A stretch of DNA of 64,000 nt from Cesiribacter sp. SM1 (GTDB taxonomy: Bacteria; Bacteroidota; Bacteroidia; Cytophagales; Cyclobacteriaceae), in assembly GCF_020178975.1 (NCBI RefSeq), contig NZ_JAHXBU010000088.1:124001-188000 (forward strand), written 5' to 3'. The stretch's first letter is position 1, and every line of letters starts with the position of its first letter. Positions 9,344-18,536 of this stretch are shown piece after piece. A program made the position numbers and the translations under genes. The notes beneath the pieces were generated by a model. It saw only the letters and a program-made list of their open reading frames with translations, ran no database searches and was not told where the DNA came from.

Positions 9344-10249
9344 TTATCGCATTTTACTTCTTTTCACCAGGTAGGTCATCAGTACTTTTTGCAGATCTTT
9401 TCTGATATCGGCCTCTACAAAGTCTATTTTCAGCTGCAGGCAGCGGAGTTTCAGCTCTTCGTAATACTGCTCCATGCGCTTACGATATTCTTTGCGGATC
9501 TGGGCAGGGTTGAGCTTTAGTCGGGCACCTGTTTCCAGGTCAATAAACTCATGGGGCCGGTCTTCAAAGTCCAGCTCAAGCTCAGTTGCCTCGTCGGTAA
9601 CATGAAAAACAACAGCCTCGTGGCCATTGTGGCGTAAATGCTGAAGGGCGGCAAAAAGCTCGTCTCCTGCCTCTACATCGGCAAACATATCGGAAAACAA
9701 AATTACAAGCGAGCGCTTATGTATGCTTTCGGCAATGAGGTGCAGTACGCCCGGCAAGCGGGTGGTGCGGTTTTCGGCTGTTTGCTCAAGCAGTCCCTGC
9801 ATGTGCACCAGCATTTTCTGCAGGTGTGTTGGCGTACTTTTCACCTCTCCCTGGTGCTCAATAGAATCAGAGAACACGGTAAGGCCAACAGCATCGCGCT
9901 GCCGTTGCAGCAGGTAAGCCAGTGAGGCTGCAGCCAGTAGTGAGAACGTTATTTTGCCCCTGCTTTCGGTGGGGTAGTGCATCGAGGAAGAGTTATCTAT
10001 GACCAGGCGGCAGCGGAGGTTGGTTTCTTCTTCGTAACGCTTGGTATAGAGTCTGTCATTACGGGCATATACCTTCCAGTCTATGTGCCGGGTGCTTTCT
10101 CCGGCATTGTAGAGCCGGTGCTCGGCAAACTCTACCGAAAACCCATGGTAAGGCGATTTGTGCAGGCCTGTAATAAAACCCTCAACCAGCTGGCGGGCCA
10201 GGAGGTCTAAATTACCGGTCTGTCTTATATTTTGAAGGTTCAATTCCAT
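9344..10249 (-). CDS. DUF58 domain protein (vWA-like)
   Basis: A 301-residue cytosolic protein of the DUF58 family. The N-terminal part contains AGESTRHIDWKVYARNDRLY (near residue 50), the DUF58 signature. Around residue 84 LVIDNSSSMHYP gives a DxSxS metal-site motif of the von Willebrand A fold. In other Bacteroidota such proteins sit next to MoxR ATPases and BatA/BatB genes and are linked to aerotolerance or chaperone-like metal insertion. Here no MoxR gene is adjacent, so the protein stands alone. Precise function is unknown. Confidence 0.88.
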   Translation of the reverse strand: MELNLQNIRQTGNLDLLARQLVEGFITGLHKSPYHGFSVEFAEHRLYNAGESTRHIDWKVYARNDRLYTKRYEEETNLRCRLVIDNSSSMHYPTESRGKITFSLLAAASLAYLLQRQRDAVGLTVFSDSIEHQGEVKSTPTHLQKMLVHMQGLLEQTAENRTTRLPGVLHLIAESIHKRSLVILFSDMFADVEAGDELFAALQHLRHNGHEAVVFHVTDEATELELDFEDRPHEFIDLETGARLKLNPAQIRKEYRKRMEQYYEELKLRCLQLKIDFVEADIRKDLQKVLMTYLVKRSKMR

Positions 10250-10407
10250 TGGCTTAGCTTGTAAGAGGGTAGAGGGTACATTATGTATTTAGGGGTGCCG
10301 GGTTACTTACCCAGCAATTACTAAAACTTAGCTGTGCCGATTTTGCATGAAGTACCCTTATCAATGTTCAATATACCATATACTTTGTACAGAATGCTGC
10401 ATGCAGC

Positions 10408-10902
10408 TTACTGTTTTCCATTTGATGAGGGAGGATTTTTTTCTATCCTGGCTTCTATTTTTACACGGCCTACACCCTTTTTCTGTATACCTAACGCCCG
10501 GGCAGCAGATTTTGATAAATCAATAATACGGTTTCGGTTATGTGGCCCCCGGTCATTAATCTTCACCAGGATGGTACGGTTGTTGGCAGGATTGGTAACA
10601 GCCACTGTGGTGCCAAAAGGAAGGGTGCGGTGTGCGGCAGTATAAGCAGCCGTATCAAAGGTCTCTCCACTTGCTGTTTTTCGGCCATGAAACCTGGTGC
10701 CGTAGTAGGAAGCCAGGCCTGTCTTAGTAAAATATGTAGAATTTGTATAACTTGTATCCCGAATATCAGCCAGAACAGAATCCAGGGCGCGTTTGGCGGA
10801 GTCTGCCGGACTAAGGGTAGTAGTTTCAAGCTTATTGGAATCCTGCCCGCAAGCCTGAATCAGCAAAATTGAGCAAATGATGGACAACAGGAGCTTTGTC
10901 AT
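10408..10902 (-). CDS. rlpA: RlpA-family septal ring lytic transglycosylase-like lipoprotein
   Basis: A 164-residue lipoprotein: the lipobox LLIQAC places the lipidated cysteine at residue 18. Residues about 63-155 are a double-psi beta-barrel with the RlpA landmarks GLASYYGTRFHGRKTASGE, LPFGTTVAVTN and VKINDRGPH; the Asp in NDRGP and an upstream His are the expected catalytic or structural residues. RlpA proteins act on peptidoglycan, in some species cutting glycan strands lacking stem peptides. There is no SPOR domain, so septal targeting is uncertain. It is divergent from the PUR-family gene, with 147 bases between starts. Confidence 0.87.
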   Translation of the reverse strand: MTKLLLSIICSILLIQACGQDSNKLETTTLSPADSAKRALDSVLADIRDTSYTNSTYFTKTGLASYYGTRFHGRKTASGETFDTAAYTAAHRTLPFGTTVAVTNPANNRTILVKINDRGPHNRNRIIDLSKSAARALGIQKKGVGRVKIEARIEKNPPSSNGKQ

Positions 10903-11049
10903 TTTGTTTTATAAATTTTTTAGTTTTGTTTTGTGCTGTAGAGATTCTCTCTATATTTATCCGTAGAGTTTTTACCTGAGTTGGTATACCTCTACTATTA
11001 AAGTGTTCAGTTAGGCTACATTGTTTTGCGAACATAAATTAAAAGTACC

Positions 11050-11382
11050 GTGGAAGAGCAAAAGGAAACAGAAAAAGCTGAAATTTATAGCCAGCGTGTG
11101 CGTGCCGGTAAGCGTACTTACTTTTTCGACGTTAAGTCTACACGTTCCAATGACTATTACCTGACGATCACTGAGAGTAAACGCAGGTTCAAGGATGATG
11201 GATTTACGTATGAAAAGCACAAGATCTTTCTTTACAAAGAAGACTTTGAAAAGTTTTTAGAGGCCCTGAAAGAATCTGTAGAGTATGTGAAAACAGAACT
11301 CATGCCTGAATATGATTTCTCACAATTTTCTAAGGAAAGCAGTTCAGAAGATGAAATTGATTCTGAGCTGAAGTGGGACTAA
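11050..11382 (+). CDS. DUF3276 / PUR-alpha-like nucleic-acid-binding protein
   Basis: A 110-residue protein conserved in Bacteroidota and spirochaetes. Residues about 10-85 (IYSQRVRAGKRTYFFDVK, followed by strands and the helix YKEDFEKFLEALKE) match the PUR repeat fold that binds single-stranded nucleic acid. The C-terminus is acidic. The start is GTG at 11050, chosen because it precedes the conserved domain by a normal distance and no ATG fits. Role is probably RNA or ssDNA binding; no specific target is known. A weak hairpin terminator follows. Confidence 0.85.
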   Translation: MEEQKETEKAEIYSQRVRAGKRTYFFDVKSTRSNDYYLTITESKRRFKDDGFTYEKHKIFLYKEDFEKFLEALKESVEYVKTELMPEYDFSQFSKESSSEDEIDSELKWD

Positions 11383-11411
11383 CAAAGTCAACCAAAATGA
11401 AACTATGAATA

Positions 11412-11441
11412 AGCTCTTGCTCACCAGTAAGGGCTTTTTTT
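11412..11441 (+). terminator. Probable intrinsic terminator after the PUR gene
   Basis: AGCTCTT (11412-11418) pairs with AAGGGCT (11429-11435) with one G-U, and a run of seven T follows. Confidence 0.6.
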
Positions 11442-11679
11442 ATGCTGTACCTAAAACACCAGATACAAGGGGTGCAGGTGCAAATCATGCTGCAGGCATA
11501 CAAAAAAGGGCATCCTGATGCCAGGCCATACTGCCGGAAAAATGGGTGCCTGAAAATAGTTGCTGCGGCATACCTGCACTGCTTCCAACCGAATTCCTGC
11601 AGATTGTGTCTTTTGATGTGTTAGTGATAGCTTATGCTTCTTGCGCTCACTATATTCGCGGGGGCATTTTTTTTCTCCT

Positions 11680-12834
11680 ATGAGGTATTTCAATCCAAAG
11701 CTGGAGCTCATTAAAAGTTCACTGGTAGTGCTGCTGATTGTAATAGCATTGCTGGGGCTGGCTACCTGGCTCTTCTCCAATATTCTTGTTTACCTCATTA
11801 TCTCGCTGGTGCTGGCTACACTTTTGCGGCCGCTGGTGGTTAGCATTAGCCGCGTACAGCTCTGGGGAATCCGGTTGCCCCGCGGAATGGCTATTCTGTC
11901 TTCCTACCTGGTAGTGGTGCTGGTGCTGGTACTGTTTGTGGGGCAGTTTATCCCGCTAATTTCAGACCAGGTGGAAGTGCTGGGGTCTATGGATTTTGAT
12001 AAGTTATATACCCAGGCAACAGAACCACTGCTGCGTTTCGAGGAGTTTCTGCGCAGGTACGATCTTACCCAGCGTGAGCCGGGCTTTATGGTAAATTCCC
12101 TGCGGCGCTACATCAATAATATTTTTTCGCACCTCGATGTACAGCAGCTGATCAACAGTGTAATCGGTTTTACCGGAAGCCTTTTTATCGGTGTAATGGC
12201 GGTATTGTTCATTACCTACTTTTTGCTGCAGGAAAAAGGACTTTTACGCCGCAACCTTATTTCCCTGATTCCTAATCCTTATTTCGAGGTTTCCATTGCA
12301 GCAGTATATAAAATAGAAAAGCTGCTCTCTAACTACCTGCTGGCGCTCTTTTTCCAGATGTTTGCTGTATTCAGTATTGCTTCGCTGGGCCTAAGCCTGC
12401 TGGGTATTAAATATGCCCTTACCATTGGTGTTTTTGCTGCAGTGGCCAATCTGATTCCTTATGCCGGGCCAATCCTGGGCGCTGCTTTTGGTATTGTGGT
12501 AGCCATCAGTACCACACAGATCCTGCCGGGCATAAACGAATATTTGTTCCTGATTGCTAAGATTGCTGCTGTATTTGGTACAGTTCAGCTCATCGATAAT
12601 ATTATAATTCAGCCCTTAATCTTCTCCAAAAGTGTAAAGGCGCACCCGTTAGAAATATTTCTTGTTATATTTGCGGGCGCATCGCTGGGCGATCAGCTGG
12701 GCAGCACTATCATTGGAATGATTCTGGCTGTGCCGGTGTATACTATCATTAGAGTTTCATTCCTGGAATTCTATATGGGGTATAGCAAGTACCAGGTGTT
12801 CAGGAATCCGCATGATCAAAAGCAGCGGCAGTAA
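11680..12834 (+). CDS. AI-2E family transporter (PF01594 permease)
   Basis: A 384-residue polytopic membrane protein with about eight hydrophobic segments. The stretch NLIPYAGPILGAAFGIVVA near residue 260 and the late DNIIIQPLIFSKSVKAHPLEIF segment are the family's conserved blocks. Members export small molecules such as autoinducer-2, or ions; the substrate is unassigned here. The frame opens at a TTG at 11641, but the ATG at 11680 (MRYFNPKLELIKSS) is preferred, as it directly precedes the first membrane segment. It stands alone ahead of ychF. Confidence 0.87.
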   Translation: MRYFNPKLELIKSSLVVLLIVIALLGLATWLFSNILVYLIISLVLATLLRPLVVSISRVQLWGIRLPRGMAILSSYLVVVLVLVLFVGQFIPLISDQVEVLGSMDFDKLYTQATEPLLRFEEFLRRYDLTQREPGFMVNSLRRYINNIFSHLDVQQLINSVIGFTGSLFIGVMAVLFITYFLLQEKGLLRRNLISLIPNPYFEVSIAAVYKIEKLLSNYLLALFFQMFAVFSIASLGLSLLGIKYALTIGVFAAVANLIPYAGPILGAAFGIVVAISTTQILPGINEYLFLIAKIAAVFGTVQLIDNIIIQPLIFSKSVKAHPLEIFLVIFAGASLGDQLGSTIIGMILAVPVYTIIRVSFLEFYMGYSKYQVFRNPHDQKQRQ

Positions 12835-12911
12835 GCAGTAATTACCGTTTATAACTTCCCGGATACCTAAAGAGCTAAAAAAATATTTTCGGAGCATAAA
12901 GAAGAACAGCC

Positions 12912-14006
12912 ATGGGGCTTCAGGTAGGTATAGTTGGTTTACCAAACGTAGGCAAATCTACATTATTCAATGCGTTGTCGAGTGCTAAAGCAGAGGCAGC
13001 AAACTTTCCATTTTGTACCATAGAACCCAACGTAGGGGTTATTAGTGTGCCCGACGAGCGGCTAAAGGTTCTGGAAGACCTGGTAACACCAGAGCGGGTA
13101 GTGCCAACGGTTATAGAGTTTGTGGATATTGCCGGCCTGGTAAAAGGGGCGAGCAAGGGCGAGGGCCTGGGTAACAAATTTTTGGCCAACATTCGTGAGG
13201 TAGATGCCATCGTACACGTAGTGCGCTGCTTCGAAAACGAAAATGTTGTGCACGTGGAGGGCAAGGTAAACCCTGTGTCTGACAAAGAAGTAATCGATAC
13301 CGAGCTGCAGCTGAAAGACCTGGAATCGGTGGAGAAGAAAATACAACGTGTGCAAAAGATTGCCAAAGTGGGCGATGCCGCTGCAAAAAAGGAGCTGGCT
13401 GCGCTGGAAAAGTTCAAGCAGTTCCTGGAGAGCGGACAGAATGCCAGGGCAATTGATGCCAATGAAGATGAGCTTGCTGCTGTGGCAGACCTTAACCTGC
13501 TTACCATTAAGCCGGTGATATACGTGGCAAACGTTGAGGAAGACCACCTGCACGAAGATAACCAGTACGTAAAAGCCCTGAAAGAAAATGTTGCTCCTGA
13601 AGGCGCACAGGTGGTAAGGGTTTGTGCTGCGCTGGAAGCACAGATTGCAGAGCTAGACCCCGAGGAGCGCGAAATGTTCCTGGAGGAGTACGGGCTGAAA
13701 GAGCCGGGCCTGCACCGGTTAATTCGTGCATCTTATGAACTGTTGAACCTGATCACCTACTTTACAGCCGGCAAAAAAGAAGTGCGTGCATGGACAATTC
13801 GCAGGGGTTGGAAAGCCCCTCAGGCCGCCGGAGTAATCCACACAGATTTCGAAAGAGGCTTTATCCGGGCGGAAGTTATAAAACTGGATGATTACCAGAA
13901 GTTTAAGACTGAAGCTGCTATAAAAGAGGCCGGAAAGATGGGCGTTGAAGGAAAAGAATATGTGGTGCAGGATGGAGATATCATGCATTTTCGCTTTAAT
14001 GTGTAG
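12912..14006 (+). CDS. ychF: Redox-regulated ATPase YchF (Obg-family)
   Basis: A 364-residue P-loop protein at the usual family length. The Walker A motif GLPNVGKST lies at residues 8-16, followed by [10 protein letters not shown], the G3 motif [10 protein letters not shown] near residue 70, and the altered G4 motif NVEE near residue 203, which makes YchF prefer ATP over GTP. A coiled-coil segment (about 125-180) precedes a C-terminal TGS domain (about 275-360). YchF binds ribosomes and influences stress responses and translation. The gene is single, 77 bases downstream of the permease gene. Confidence 0.96.
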   Translation: MGLQVGIVGLPNVGKSTLFNALSSAKAEAANFPFCTIEPNVGVISVPDERLKVLEDLVTPERVVPTVIEFVDIAGLVKGASKGEGLGNKFLANIREVDAIVHVVRCFENENVVHVEGKVNPVSDKEVIDTELQLKDLESVEKKIQRVQKIAKVGDAAAKKELAALEKFKQFLESGQNARAIDANEDELAAVADLNLLTIKPVIYVANVEEDHLHEDNQYVKALKENVAPEGAQVVRVCAALEAQIAELDPEEREMFLEEYGLKEPGLHRLIRASYELLNLITYFTAGKKEVRAWTIRRGWKAPQAAGVIHTDFERGFIRAEVIKLDDYQKFKTEAAIKEAGKMGVEGKEYVVQDGDIMHFRFNV

Positions 14007-14173
14007 GTAAATACAATTTTAACTTATAGTTTTAAGCATTATCGTGTTCAACCAGCAATTGATTAAGGTTGGGTTTATCAAACAATGTAGGTAAGCGCAC
14101 GTTATCAATTAGAATTGGTGTACATTTTTTGCCATAGAAACTAGGACATTAAGAGGTATAAATTTTTACAACC

Positions 14174-15019
14174 TTGAGGGTACGTATAATTTTTCTGTTG
14201 AAGAACAAAGGCGGTTATGTGCCGTTTCACCACCAGTATTTGCTGGCTCAGTTGATCAAGGGACTGATTCTGCAGGGTGGGGATCGCAAATACCGTGACT
14301 ATGTTAACTATAATTTTTCAGGCTTAAAGGGGCAAACGAAGATTAGCCGCAACGGCCTGCACTACTATTCAAGCCGCATTACCCTGGTACTATCCAGCAG
14401 CGATAAGGATTTTATCGATTACCTGCTGAAGGTGCTCTTTACCTTTGAACAGGTAGAGGTGGGGAACCTGATGATTGTGCCTGAGTATGTAGAGCAGGAG
14501 CATATGCCTGAAATATCAGAGGCTACAAAGTTTATCTGTATTTCGCCGCTGGTGTTACTGAAGCCTGAGTTTAACGACTCCACTGCCAAATCCTTCATAA
14601 ACCCTACAAGCGATCAGTTTTCTGATATGCTCTATGAATCTACCATACAGCGTATGGAGAGTGTAGGAGGGTTTACCCAGGAGCAGCTGGCATCTTTCTA
14701 TAAGTTCCAGGTGGTACCTGACCGTAACTACCTGAACAAGATCCGTGAGGGGCAGAAGAAATTTGCCCGTATATATCCACTCTTTGATCAGGATGTAAAG
14801 TATGAAGTAAGAGGTTATACCTTCCCCTTCACGCTTTATGCCGCCAGGGAGGTACAGGAATTTATCTTCTCGAACGGACTAGGCTCCTGCACCCACAAAG
14901 GTTTTGGTATGCTGGATATTGCTAACAGTGATCCCACTCAGCGGGCAACCCCTTATGAAGTGGAGGGTGTTAAAACCCGCTCACAGTCACAACAGCAGCA
15001 ACAGCACAGCGATAACTAA
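14174..15019 (+). CDS. cas6: Solitary CRISPR-associated endoribonuclease Cas6
   Basis: A 281-residue protein with a RAMP fold pattern: an N-terminal ferredoxin-like half (MRVRIIFLL, then VPFHHQYLLAQLIKGLI, where Cas6 proteins have the conserved helix after the first strand) and a C-terminal half ending in the glycine-rich loop GLGSCTHKGFGML near residue 239. Cas6 cuts CRISPR precursor RNA; His19 or His20 are candidate general bases. The start is a TTG at 14174, the first possible start after an in-frame stop at 14159. The tail after residue 255 is Gln-rich (SQSQQQQQHSDN). No cas gene or repeat array is nearby. Confidence 0.8.
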   Translation: MRVRIIFLLKNKGGYVPFHHQYLLAQLIKGLILQGGDRKYRDYVNYNFSGLKGQTKISRNGLHYYSSRITLVLSSSDKDFIDYLLKVLFTFEQVEVGNLMIVPEYVEQEHMPEISEATKFICISPLVLLKPEFNDSTAKSFINPTSDQFSDMLYESTIQRMESVGGFTQEQLASFYKFQVVPDRNYLNKIREGQKKFARIYPLFDQDVKYEVRGYTFPFTLYAAREVQEFIFSNGLGSCTHKGFGMLDIANSDPTQRATPYEVEGVKTRSQSQQQQQHSDN

Positions 15020-15049
15020 TACATTGTGCGGCTGCTGTCAGCGGAAAAC

Positions 15050-16381
15050 TTATCTTCCGCGGCCGGTACTTAGGGTGCTGTAACCTACAAGCAGATCCGC
15101 AGGTTTGGTGTTCATGCGGTAATAAACAAAGACTTCATAAAAGTTTTCCGTTTCGGAAAAGGTGCCCTCCAGTGAGAGGGCATTTTCTTTGTTGCCCGTC
15201 AGGTACAGGTAGTTGTACCAGCCCTGCTTCAGGGGTATATCGGCCCGGTAGCCACCTAACTCTGCATCGTACTGCATGGTGTAGGGAGGTATGTTCAGGT
15301 AATTGCTGAAATCGCCGGCAACATAAACTGGCCAGGGCAGAGGGGTCTCTGCTTTCAGGAAAAAGTGCACATCTGCATATTCTCCACTGATGTAGGGATC
15401 GGTGAAATCCTGATTTTCGATGATAAAGCTACCGTTAATATCCTGCCGCTGGGCATAAGCCAGTGTGCCCCTGGGTCTGTCCGGGAGCAGAAAGGCATCC
15501 AGGCGGTTTCGCACAGAATCGAGCCTGACGGAGCCAACATTCTGGCCATTCGCCCGCACAGTGCGGAGATCAAAAAAGCGGTACTCATTGCCGCCGTAAA
15601 AAGCATTAGAGAGGTCAAAGAGCTGGTACTCCAGCTGATAGCTGCCTGTGCGGTCGCCGGTGGGGCGAAGGTTCATTACAGCATTGTCCCAGCGTTGGTT
15701 TTGCCTGATTACTACCCTGATCTGGGTGGTGGGGTCTACAATTCCCGGCAGGTTTCTGTAAATAACCTCCAGGTCAATTTGCTGGCGCTGCAGGCGTGTG
15801 CCGCCAGGGGCTGCCACCAGATGCGTTTGTACCGGTGCCAGATTTTCATAGACCATAAAGCGGCGGGTAAGCACAATATCATTAGGATTGCGGTTGCGGT
15901 ACACTGCCAGCACATAATTACCGCTAAGCTTTACGGCCGGCACCTCAAACTGGTAGTGCACATAGGGCTGCCTGGTGTTGTAAGAGTACGAAAAGTCGGT
16001 AATGGGGTATTCATTGTATTCGTTCAGGTACTCCATAGTACTTAAGCGCGATACCTGCCAGTTAAAGTCGCAGTGCAGTATGCGTACGGCATAATCCGTT
16101 CGATCCTGCTGCAGATCATCAAAATGAAGTACCAGCTGATTTTGGCTGTTTAAGGTAGTTACTGCCGGCCTCAGCTGGCTGGTAGCAGTACCATCGTCGG
16201 GAAAAAGCTGTACACTGCGAATGTTGGATACATACTCCCGGTTCAGGGTCTGTAGCGCAGGCAGCGGTCCGGAGGCAGAAGTAGCGCTGCCACTGCCCCC
16301 CGGAAGGGGAGTACAGGCCGTAAACACAGAAATAATTACCAGCAGGCAAAGTGGCAGTAGTGGCAGTGCAGTCTTTTTCAT
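15050..16381 (-). CDS. Type IX secretion system plug protein (DUF5103)
   Basis: A 443-residue lipoprotein-like exported protein; the signal sequence ends at VFTAC (Cys23). The start of the mature part, REYVSNIRSVQLFPDD near residue 50, the stretch LHFDDLQQDRTDYAVRILHCDFNW and the C-terminal EVFVYYRMNTKPADLLVGYS are typical of DUF5103. That family includes the Plug that closes the SprA translocon of the type IX secretion system, so the organism very likely has T9SS. It lies 6 bases downstream of the ABC-F gene on the same strand, which suggests co-transcription. Confidence 0.84.
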   Translation of the reverse strand: MKKTALPLLPLCLLVIISVFTACTPLPGGSGSATSASGPLPALQTLNREYVSNIRSVQLFPDDGTATSQLRPAVTTLNSQNQLVLHFDDLQQDRTDYAVRILHCDFNWQVSRLSTMEYLNEYNEYPITDFSYSYNTRQPYVHYQFEVPAVKLSGNYVLAVYRNRNPNDIVLTRRFMVYENLAPVQTHLVAAPGGTRLQRQQIDLEVIYRNLPGIVDPTTQIRVVIRQNQRWDNAVMNLRPTGDRTGSYQLEYQLFDLSNAFYGGNEYRFFDLRTVRANGQNVGSVRLDSVRNRLDAFLLPDRPRGTLAYAQRQDINGSFIIENQDFTDPYISGEYADVHFFLKAETPLPWPVYVAGDFSNYLNIPPYTMQYDAELGGYRADIPLKQGWYNYLYLTGNKENALSLEGTFSETENFYEVFVYYRMNTKPADLLVGYSTLSTGRGR

Positions 16382-16387
16382 CCGGTT

Positions 16388-18316
16388 TTAAGCTAGTTCT
16401 TCAAGCCGCAGCATCAGGTCTTCCCATTGCGACTGTGTTTTTTCGAGCTTTTCTTTTACAGCAGTGTATTTCCCGTTTACTTCCAGCAGGCGATCGGGGT
16501 TGCCGAAAACTTCTGGTTTTGCAAGCTCGTTTTCCAGGGAAGCCTCCTGCTTTTCCAGCTCAGTTACCTGCTTCTCTACTTCCTCGAGCTGTTGCTGCAG
16601 CTTTCTGCGCTCTTTATCATTAGAGGGATTAACTTCTTTTTTAGCAGCAGGCGCTGCTTTCTCCTGTACCGGGGCACCAGCCTGTTTGGTGGTTGGTTCT
16701 TCCGCCTTTTTCTGCTCCAGCTGCTTAGCCTGCCAGTGAACAAATTCGCCGTAAGTGCCGGGGTACTCGCGGATCTCCCCATCCTCAATCCACCAGATTT
16801 TATTGGCGATGTACTGAATAAAGTGCCTGTTGTGCGATACCACAATATAGCTGCCTTCGTATTGCTCAAGTGCCTGTATCAGGATGTTTACCGACTGCAG
16901 GTCCAGGTGGTTGGTAGGTTCATCGAGCAGCAGGAAGTTGGCTTCTGATAACAATGTTTTAGCCAAGGCTACCCTTGATTTTTCACCACCTGAAAGTACT
17001 TTGATCTTCTTGAAAACATCCTCATCAGAAAACAGAAAGCAGCCCAGCAGGTTGCGCAGTTCTGTTTCTGATTTCTGGCTGCCAGCCCCTTTCAGCTCTT
17101 CCAGAATTTCATGATCGGCACCCAGGCTTTCCAGCTGGTGCTGGGCATAAAAAGCCATGTTTACATTGTGGCCTTCGGTACGCTCACCTTCCTGAACCTG
17201 CTCGGTGCCGGCAATAATCCGCAGCACCGTAGATTTACCTTTTCCGTTGGCTCCGATCAGGGCTATTTTATCGCCCCGGCGAATTTCGGCGGTTGTGTTT
17301 TTCAGGATCTGCAGATCGCCATAGGCTTTGCTGATGTCTTCCAGCATGATCACAGACTTTCCACTGGGGCGGCTCATGGTAAAGCGGAAATTTACTCTGC
17401 GGTTTTCCTCCACCACGGCATCGATCTTATCCATACGATCCAGTGCCTTTACCCGGCTTTGTACCTGGCGCGATTTGGAAGCTTTGGCACGGAAACGTTC
17501 AATGAAACGCTCCGTTTGTTTGATCTGCTGCTGCTGATTTTCATAAGCATTGCGCTGCAGTTCACTGCGCAACTCTTTTTCCTCCAGGTATTTGTCGTAA
17601 TTACCGGTGTAGGTGATCAGCTGCTGGCTGGTTACCTCCACCACCATCTCTACTGTATTGTTCAGGAAATCCTGGTCGTGAGATACGATAATGAAAGCAC
17701 CTTCGTAGGTCTTGAGGTAATTCTCCAGCCATTGGATAGAGGGGAGGTCCAGGTGGTTGGTAGGCTCATCGAGCATCAGCAGGTTAGGCTTTTGCAGCAG
17801 TAGCTTTGAAAGCATTACGCGCATACGCCAGCCACCGCTGAATTCTTTTAGCGGACGGTGCAGGTCTTCGGTACGGAAGCCAATGCCTTCCAGAACGGCT
17901 TCGGCCTGCGACTGCATGCTGTAGCCACCCAGGCGCTCAAACTCTTCCTGCTGGCGGCTTAGTTTCTCCACCAGTGAATCGCTGTAGTCGGTTTCCAGCT
18001 GATGCAGGGTTTTCTCTATCTGTCGCTGTAGCTGTACGGCATTTCCAAAAGCCTCCATGGCTACTGTTAAAATGCTGTCTGCTGTCTGGTAAGAGAGCAG
18101 GTCCTGGTTCAGGAAGCCAATGGTGGTATCATTACTCTTGCTGATGGTGCCTTCGTCGGGCTGGTATTCGCCATCGATGAGCCGCAACAGGGTTGATTTA
18201 CCAGTGCCATTTAAACCAACCAAGCCAATTTTAGCTTTAGGCGTAATGTGCAGGTTGGCATCTTCATACAGGGGGCGGTCGCCAATGTAATACGACAGAT
18301 TATTGATAGAGATCAT
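16388..18316 (-). CDS. ABC-F family ATPase
   Basis: A 642-residue protein with two ATPase domains and no membrane segment. Domain 1 has Walker A GLNGTGKST (residues 34-42), signature FSGGWRMRV and Walker B LLMLDEPTNHLD; domain 2 has GANGKGKST, LSGGEKSRVALAK and LLLDEPTNHLD. A charged linker helix lies between them. Residues about 520-560 are an Ala/Lys/Pro-rich linker and 560-640 a coiled coil of the ABC-F C-terminal type. ABC-F proteins act on the ribosome, relieving stalls or antibiotics; the length and tail resemble the YheS/YdiF/Uup group. No drug-resistance role is implied by context. Confidence 0.92.
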   Translation of the reverse strand: MISINNLSYYIGDRPLYEDANLHITPKAKIGLVGLNGTGKSTLLRLIDGEYQPDEGTISKSNDTTIGFLNQDLLSYQTADSILTVAMEAFGNAVQLQRQIEKTLHQLETDYSDSLVEKLSRQQEEFERLGGYSMQSQAEAVLEGIGFRTEDLHRPLKEFSGGWRMRVMLSKLLLQKPNLLMLDEPTNHLDLPSIQWLENYLKTYEGAFIIVSHDQDFLNNTVEMVVEVTSQQLITYTGNYDKYLEEKELRSELQRNAYENQQQQIKQTERFIERFRAKASKSRQVQSRVKALDRMDKIDAVVEENRRVNFRFTMSRPSGKSVIMLEDISKAYGDLQILKNTTAEIRRGDKIALIGANGKGKSTVLRIIAGTEQVQEGERTEGHNVNMAFYAQHQLESLGADHEILEELKGAGSQKSETELRNLLGCFLFSDEDVFKKIKVLSGGEKSRVALAKTLLSEANFLLLDEPTNHLDLQSVNILIQALEQYEGSYIVVSHNRHFIQYIANKIWWIEDGEIREYPGTYGEFVHWQAKQLEQKKAEEPTTKQAGAPVQEKAAPAAKKEVNPSNDKERRKLQQQLEEVEKQVTELEKQEASLENELAKPEVFGNPDRLLEVNGKYTAVKEKLEKTQSQWEDLMLRLEELA

Positions 18317-18505
18317 ACTGCAATTTACGAAATTTTAATACTATGTAGGGGTACAGAAGACAAAGAAGCTTTGATTAAGGCTAAAGAGGTACAGGCACAG
18401 CTATTGTGGATGTGAGAACTAAAATTTTTTTGAAGTGATACCTTTAGAACTGCCATAGCTATAACCTAAAACAGCATCTGCTAGTTGTATTCCGAAATGT
18501 TGTTT

Positions 18506-18513
18506 TAACTTTG
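18506..18513 (+). promoter_or_regulatory. -7 promoter box of the sugar dehydrogenase gene
   Basis: TAACTTTG matches TANNTTTG exactly, 23 bases upstream of the ATG at 18537. A GTTG at 18484-18487 could serve as the -33 element. Confidence 0.5.
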
Positions 18514-18536
18514 AGTTTCCTCAAACATCTTTGATA

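Noticed and set aside
14007-14173. CRISPR repeats or a leader next to cas6
   Set aside because: No direct repeats of 20 or more bases with regular spacing are present here or elsewhere in the window.
15365-16045. 226-codon ORF opposite the T9SS plug gene
   Set aside because: It is an antisense shadow of a well-supported gene, with no recognisable domain.
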